64,000 bases of DNA from Streptomyces chartreusis. Lineage in GTDB: Bacteria > Actinomycetota > Actinomycetes > Streptomycetales > Streptomycetaceae. The stretch covers positions 1,364,001-1,428,000 of the forward strand of contig NZ_CP023689.1 in assembly GCF_008704715.1 (NCBI RefSeq), in the 5' to 3' direction. The stretch's first letter is position 1; every line of letters starts with the position of its first letter. A program made the position numbers and the translations under genes. The notes under the pieces are model-generated. The model saw only the letters and a list, made by a program, of their open reading frames with translations. It searched no databases and was not told the DNA's origin. Shown piece after piece: positions 61,194-64,000 of this stretch.

Positions 61194-61708
61194 CGGACCT
61201 CCACGGCTGGATCACCCAGCAGATCAAGCGGTATGAGACGGCGGCCAACGACGCCACCGACGGCCCCTGGTTCGCCGAGCACCCAGACGAAGCCTGGGGC
61301 GAACAGAAGGACGCGTACCTAATCGGCGGCGGGAAGTGCCTCGCCACCCTGCGGTACGACCGCAACGGGCACCTCAACGTCGACCACATCGAACTCAACG
61401 AGCCGGCCGCCGTGCTCCGCAGGTGCGCGGCCGACCGGAAGATCCTCGAAGTGCACGAGCCCGTCGGCTACGAGCGCGCGTGCGACGGCTGCGGTTTCGA
61501 CCGTGAAGAGGGCTACTACGTCGACCACATCAACGACTGCCCCACGCTGCTCGCGCTCGCCGAGGGCTACGGGCTGACGCCGGCCATCCTCGCCACCCTC
61601 GACCGGCCCGAACCACTGAAGCCCGCGTACAAGCCCAGAGGGCCCCTGCCCGACACCAGCCGCGTCCCGCCCGCGCTGCGCGGCCCGAACTGGAAGGCGC
61701 GGCGATGA
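61190..61708 (+). CDS. DUF6221-like protein, second copy
   Basis: A 172-residue protein sharing the DUF6221 layout with 54419-54820: N-terminal DLHGWITQQIKRYETAANDA, GPWFAEHPD, NEPAAVLRRCAADRKILEVHEP, a CDGCGF zinc turn, and CPTLLALAEGYG. GTG 61190 overlaps the previous stop. Presence of two members in one element suggests functional diversification. Confidence 0.72.
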   Translation: MTDLHGWITQQIKRYETAANDATDGPWFAEHPDEAWGEQKDAYLIGGGKCLATLRYDRNGHLNVDHIELNEPAAVLRRCAADRKILEVHEPVGYERACDGCGFDREEGYYVDHINDCPTLLALAEGYGLTPAILATLDRPEPLKPAYKPRGPLPDTSRVPPALRGPNWKARR

Positions 61709-62034
61709 CCGAGCAGCCCATGACCGTCCGCCGTGTCGAAGACGCCACCGGCAGCCGCATCGAGCCCGACTTCGATCAGACGTGGGACGAGGAGACCAAG
61801 CTCCGCTGGAAGACCGCGCTCACCGCCCACGACACCGGGCTTGTCATCGCGCTCTACCCGCACCCCACGCCTGGCAGGCCGACCCAGTACGGCGTCACCA
61901 TCGGCGAGGTCAACAAGGGTGGTCAGCAGTCCCTGAGCCTGGGCCGCTACTTCGACGCGTGGGACGCCCTCACCCTCATCGGGATCGGCGCCGAAGCGGT
62001 CCGCAACGCGATCGCCCACGGGGAGGCGCCGTGA
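61705..62034 (+). CDS. phage protein, unknown function
   Basis: A 109-residue alpha/beta protein (RWKTALTAHDTGLVIALYPHPTPGRPTQYGVTIGEVNKGGQQSLSLGRYFDAWDALTLIGIGAEAVRNAI). ATG in a 4-bp overlap with the previous gene. No family recognised; the GRYFDAWDAL segment suggests a compact single domain. Confidence 0.58.
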   Translation: MTEQPMTVRRVEDATGSRIEPDFDQTWDEETKLRWKTALTAHDTGLVIALYPHPTPGRPTQYGVTIGEVNKGGQQSLSLGRYFDAWDALTLIGIGAEAVRNAIAHGEAP

Positions 62035-62306
62035 CCGAGCAGCAGCCGACCAGTGAACGCCCCCGTGCGTCCGTCATCGAGATCATCGCCAAGGGGCAGC
62101 AGCCAACCGAAGACGGCGCAGGCAGCATCATCGTCCCCCGCGAAGTCCGCATCAACGGCGTCTCCGTCTACACCGCCGACCGCGACAACCGCATCAAGGT
62201 CAACGACATCAGCCTCGGCGACGACATGGTCACCGTGACCCTCACCCTCGTCGCCCGGAAACTCGTCATCGCCGCCGACGGCGACCTCAACGAGGAGCAG
62301 CCGTGA
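62031..62306 (+). CDS. phage protein, beta-rich, unknown function
   Basis: Ninety-one residues. The N terminus is charged and the rest beta-rich (GSIIVPREVRINGVSVYTADRDNRIKVNDISLGDDMVTVTLTLVARKLVIAADGD). It resembles phage DUFs containing a nuclease-inhibitor-like or virion beta domain, but no identity can be given. GTG start overlaps the previous stop. Confidence 0.58.
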   Translation: MTEQQPTSERPRASVIEIIAKGQQPTEDGAGSIIVPREVRINGVSVYTADRDNRIKVNDISLGDDMVTVTLTLVARKLVIAADGDLNEEQP

Positions 62307-62449
62307 ACACCGCCGCCACCATCACCGCGATCATCGCCGCCGTGGTCGTCATCAACATCATCGTCACGGCCATCCGAGACACCGCCGCGGCAAAGCACAA
62401 GACCTGCCCCAACTGCGGGCGCGACAAGACCAAGGAGAACAGCGCATGA
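62303..62449 (+). CDS. 48-residue membrane peptide with zinc-ribbon tail
   Basis: GTG 62303. An N-terminal transmembrane helix (TITAIIAAVVVINIIVTAI) is followed by a short cytoplasmic tail with TCPNCGRDKTK (CxxC). Start and stop overlap both neighbours by 4 bp, strong evidence for translation despite its size. Function unknown. Confidence 0.58.
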   Translation: MNTAATITAIIAAVVVINIIVTAIRDTAAAKHKTCPNCGRDKTKENSA

Positions 62450-63396
62450 GCGTCTACGGAGTATCGGGCGGGCAGGGCTTCATCGGCTCCTACGTGAGGC
62501 GTGAACTCCTCGCACGCGGCCACGAGGTCGTCGTCTTCGACCGCCACCCCCACACCGAGATGGCGCCCGGCGAGACGTTCTTCCTCGGCGACATCCGCGA
62601 CGAGACCAGCGTCGTCGAACTGGCCGCGCACGTCGAGGGCATCGTCCACCTCGCCGCTGTGCTCGGCACGCAGGAGACGATCGGCAACCCGCGGCCCTCG
62701 GCGGAGACGAACATCCGGGGAAGCCTCAATGTGTTCGAGGCCGCCAACCAGTACGGGATCCCCGTCGTCTACGCGGGAGTCGGGAACGCGTTTATGCGCG
62801 ACATCGGCACCGGCTCCTACACGATCAGCAAGACCGCGGCCGAGGACTATGCCCGCATGTTCAACGCGTACCGAGACGGCCGCATCACGATCGTCCGCCC
62901 CGTCAACGCCTACGGCCCCGGCCAGAGCATCGCAGCCCCGTTCGGGACCTCCCGAGTTCGCAAGATCCTCCCGGCCCTGACGTGCCGTGCCCTCACCGGC
63001 GCGGACATCGAGGTCTACGGGGACGGCACCCAGATCAGCGACTGCGTGTACGTCGCCGACGTCGCCCACACCTTCGTCGCCGCGCTGGAGCACACCGCCG
63101 CCCACGGGCCCACCAAGCGGCCGGTCGAGGTCGGCCCGCTCACCTCGGTCACCGTCAACGACATCGCCCGCCTGGTCGCCGAGTACGCGGCCAAGGTCAC
63201 CGGCCGGGAGCCAGTCGGCATCGTGCATCTGCCGATGCGGCCGGGCGAGGTCCCGAACGCGGTCGTCTCCTCGGACACGTCGACGCTCCAGCAGGTCGGG
63301 ATGACGGCGGCGGACTTCGTGTCGCTGGAGGACGGCATCGGCCGGACCGTCGACCACTACGCCGAGCACTGGCTCCCCGGCTACCTGGCCGCCTGA
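62446..63396 (+). CDS. NAD-dependent nucleotide-sugar epimerase/dehydratase
   Basis: Extended SDR of 316 residues, like UDP-glucose 4-epimerases. NAD loop VSGGQGFIGSYV (about 6-17), DxxD-type GDIRDE, catalytic pair Y125 and K129 (YTISK), and substrate-loop RPVNAYGPGQ. It is phage-encoded, overlaps the peptide gene upstream by 4 bp and is two genes before a glycosyltransferase-like protein. It probably makes a sugar donor for virion or host-surface glycan modification. Confidence 0.87.
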   Translation: MSVYGVSGGQGFIGSYVRRELLARGHEVVVFDRHPHTEMAPGETFFLGDIRDETSVVELAAHVEGIVHLAAVLGTQETIGNPRPSAETNIRGSLNVFEAANQYGIPVVYAGVGNAFMRDIGTGSYTISKTAAEDYARMFNAYRDGRITIVRPVNAYGPGQSIAAPFGTSRVRKILPALTCRALTGADIEVYGDGTQISDCVYVADVAHTFVAALEHTAAHGPTKRPVEVGPLTSVTVNDIARLVAEYAAKVTGREPVGIVHLPMRPGEVPNAVVSSDTSTLQQVGMTAADFVSLEDGIGRTVDHYAEHWLPGYLAA

Positions 63397-63413
63397 CACA
63401 GAAGGAGGCCATC

Positions 63414-63734
63414 GTGGCCCGCTACCGCAAGAAGCCCGTCGAGGTCGACGCCGTCCAGCTCACCTGGCCCACCTGGGGCGAGGTGTGCGAGTTCGTCGGA
63501 GAGTTCCCCGACGGCATGCGCGGCGTGTACGTCGACGAAGACGGCACCGCCCGCGACGACTTCCCCGGTGACCAGTCCGACGGAAACGTCGCCCGCATCG
63601 GCCTGCTCATCCCGACACTCGAAGGGACCATGCTCGCCGTGCAGGACGACTGGATCATTCGTGGAGTCCAGGGCGAGTTGTACCCCTGCAAGCCCGACAT
63701 CTTCGCCGCCACCTACGAGCCCGTCGAGGCCTGA
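63414..63734 (+). CDS. phage protein of the 'RKKPVEVDAVQ' type
   Basis: A 106-residue protein with the widespread phage N terminus ARYRKKPVEVDAVQLTWPTW and a C-terminal beta-rich part (GTMLAVQDDWIIRGVQGELYPCKPDIFAATYE). Such proteins occur in many tailed phages, function unknown. GTG 63414 with GAAGGAGG ribosome site. Confidence 0.75.
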   Translation: MARYRKKPVEVDAVQLTWPTWGEVCEFVGEFPDGMRGVYVDEDGTARDDFPGDQSDGNVARIGLLIPTLEGTMLAVQDDWIIRGVQGELYPCKPDIFAATYEPVEA

Positions 63735-63735
63735 C

Positions 63736-64000
63736 GTGCGCGTGCACATCTGGACCGCCGACACGGCAGGGTCAGGCTGGTACCGCGGCCACCTCACCGC
63801 CACCGCCCTCTCCTGGCTCGGCCACCTTGTGTCCGCCGGCATGCGCCTCCCCCGCGCACCGCTCGACACGATCATCGGCTGCCGCATCGCCATGCCCGGC
63901 CCGTCAAGGGCGTGGCGCGAGCTGAAGGACCAGGGCGTCAGGCTGGTCCTCGACCTGGACGACGACTACTTCCACCTCGACCCCTCCAACGCACGAGCCG
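63736..64000 (+). CDS. glycosyltransferase-like phage protein (3' end outside window)
   Basis: Eighty-eight residues visible from GTG 63736, one base after the previous stop. Start RVHIWTADTAGSGWYRGHLTATALSWLGH with GSGWYR, then RAWRELKDQGVRLVLDLDDDYFHLDPSNA, is typical of phage-encoded GT-B glycosyltransferases that begin with a substrate-facing GxxxYR loop and carry a VLDLDDD motif. Together with the epimerase it suggests a glycan-modification module. Truncated by the window edge. Confidence 0.65.
   Translation, partial: MRVHIWTADTAGSGWYRGHLTATALSWLGHLVSAGMRLPRAPLDTIIGCRIAMPGPSRAWRELKDQGVRLVLDLDDDYFHLDPSNARA

Larger units (their letters stand above)
51563..64000. mobile_element. prophage or phage-derived integrated element (right end outside window)
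   Basis: About 12.4 kb visible. It carries phage regulators, endolysin, holin-like proteins, tail proteins, fibre-tail adaptor, a serine recombinase, and many tiny genes of actinophage families (DUF6221, DUF6233, CxxC proteins). Several overlap by 4 bp. No terminase, portal or capsid gene is in view; these would lie to the right if the prophage is complete. It interrupts a host E1 alpha gene. Confidence 0.85.

Overview
The window is high-GC actinobacterial chromosome, almost certainly Streptomyces. Supporting signs are the strong third-position GC bias, frequent GTG starts, many 4-bp stop/start overlaps, a dense set of LacI, GntR and IclR regulators, aerobic cobalamin genes (cobF, cobK), and a prophage carrying the actinomycete families DUF6221 and DUF6233. 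Bases 1-51,562 are host DNA. From about 51,563 to the right edge the sequence is an integrated phage-like element whose far end lies outside the window.

Host region, left to right. (1) The end of an SsuC-type ABC permease, then a glycerol module (IclR regulator plus glycerol kinase). (2) A small anti-sigma-type ATPase, tRNA-Pro(GGG), and an HSL-type esterase. (3) A leftward aromatic-acid operon, 5.6-11.3 kb: GntR regulator, GalB hydratase, LigK/GalC aldolase, GalD tautomerase, a type-I (VOC-fold) extradiol dioxygenase and an AAHS-family transporter. It encodes the lower gallate pathway, ending in pyruvate and oxaloacetate, but its ring-cleavage enzyme is not the usual type-II one. The same near-palindrome lies upstream of both the regulator and the transporter. 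(4) Two LacI-controlled modules of Gfo/Idh/MocA dehydrogenases, the second with a phytanoyl-CoA-type dioxygenase and an SDR (11.8-20.3 kb). (5) A complete inositol locus, 20.4-32.7 kb. The leftward arm carries a sugar/inositol ABC importer, an IolE-like protein and IolG. The rightward arm carries IolC, an atypical aldolase, IolB, IolD, IolA and a GntR regulator. A mirrored promoter pair lies between the arms. (6) Housekeeping genes: DUF427, aldo/keto reductase, NUDIX, HIT, a second identical tRNA-Pro(GGG), DUF309, cobF, an MFS exporter with a C-terminal winged-helix-like domain, cobK, a secreted hydrolase, a HAD phosphatase, a TauE-type permease, a thiolase, a lipase, Dps and DUF3140. (7) A leftward operon of 2-oxoacid dehydrogenase E1 alpha and beta, amidohydrolase, double cupin and SDR. 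Its first gene, E1 alpha, is cut in half by the prophage.

Prophage region (51.56 kb to the end). The left part holds small regulators (an XRE protein with a rare TTA codon, a minimal GntR) and many tiny zinc-ribbon, DUF6221 and DUF6233 proteins. A leftward late block (60.4-55.6 kb) encodes endolysin, holin-like membrane proteins, tail proteins, a fibre-tail adaptor and a short serine recombinase. A rightward cassette (60.6 kb onward) is a chain of very small, translationally coupled genes leading to a nucleotide-sugar epimerase and a glycosyltransferase-like protein. It is preceded by an unusually structured leader RNA with interlocking stems, which could form a pseudoknot or switch between alternatives. 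I consider this leader, the type-I dioxygenase gallate operon and the E1-alpha insertion site the most novel items.
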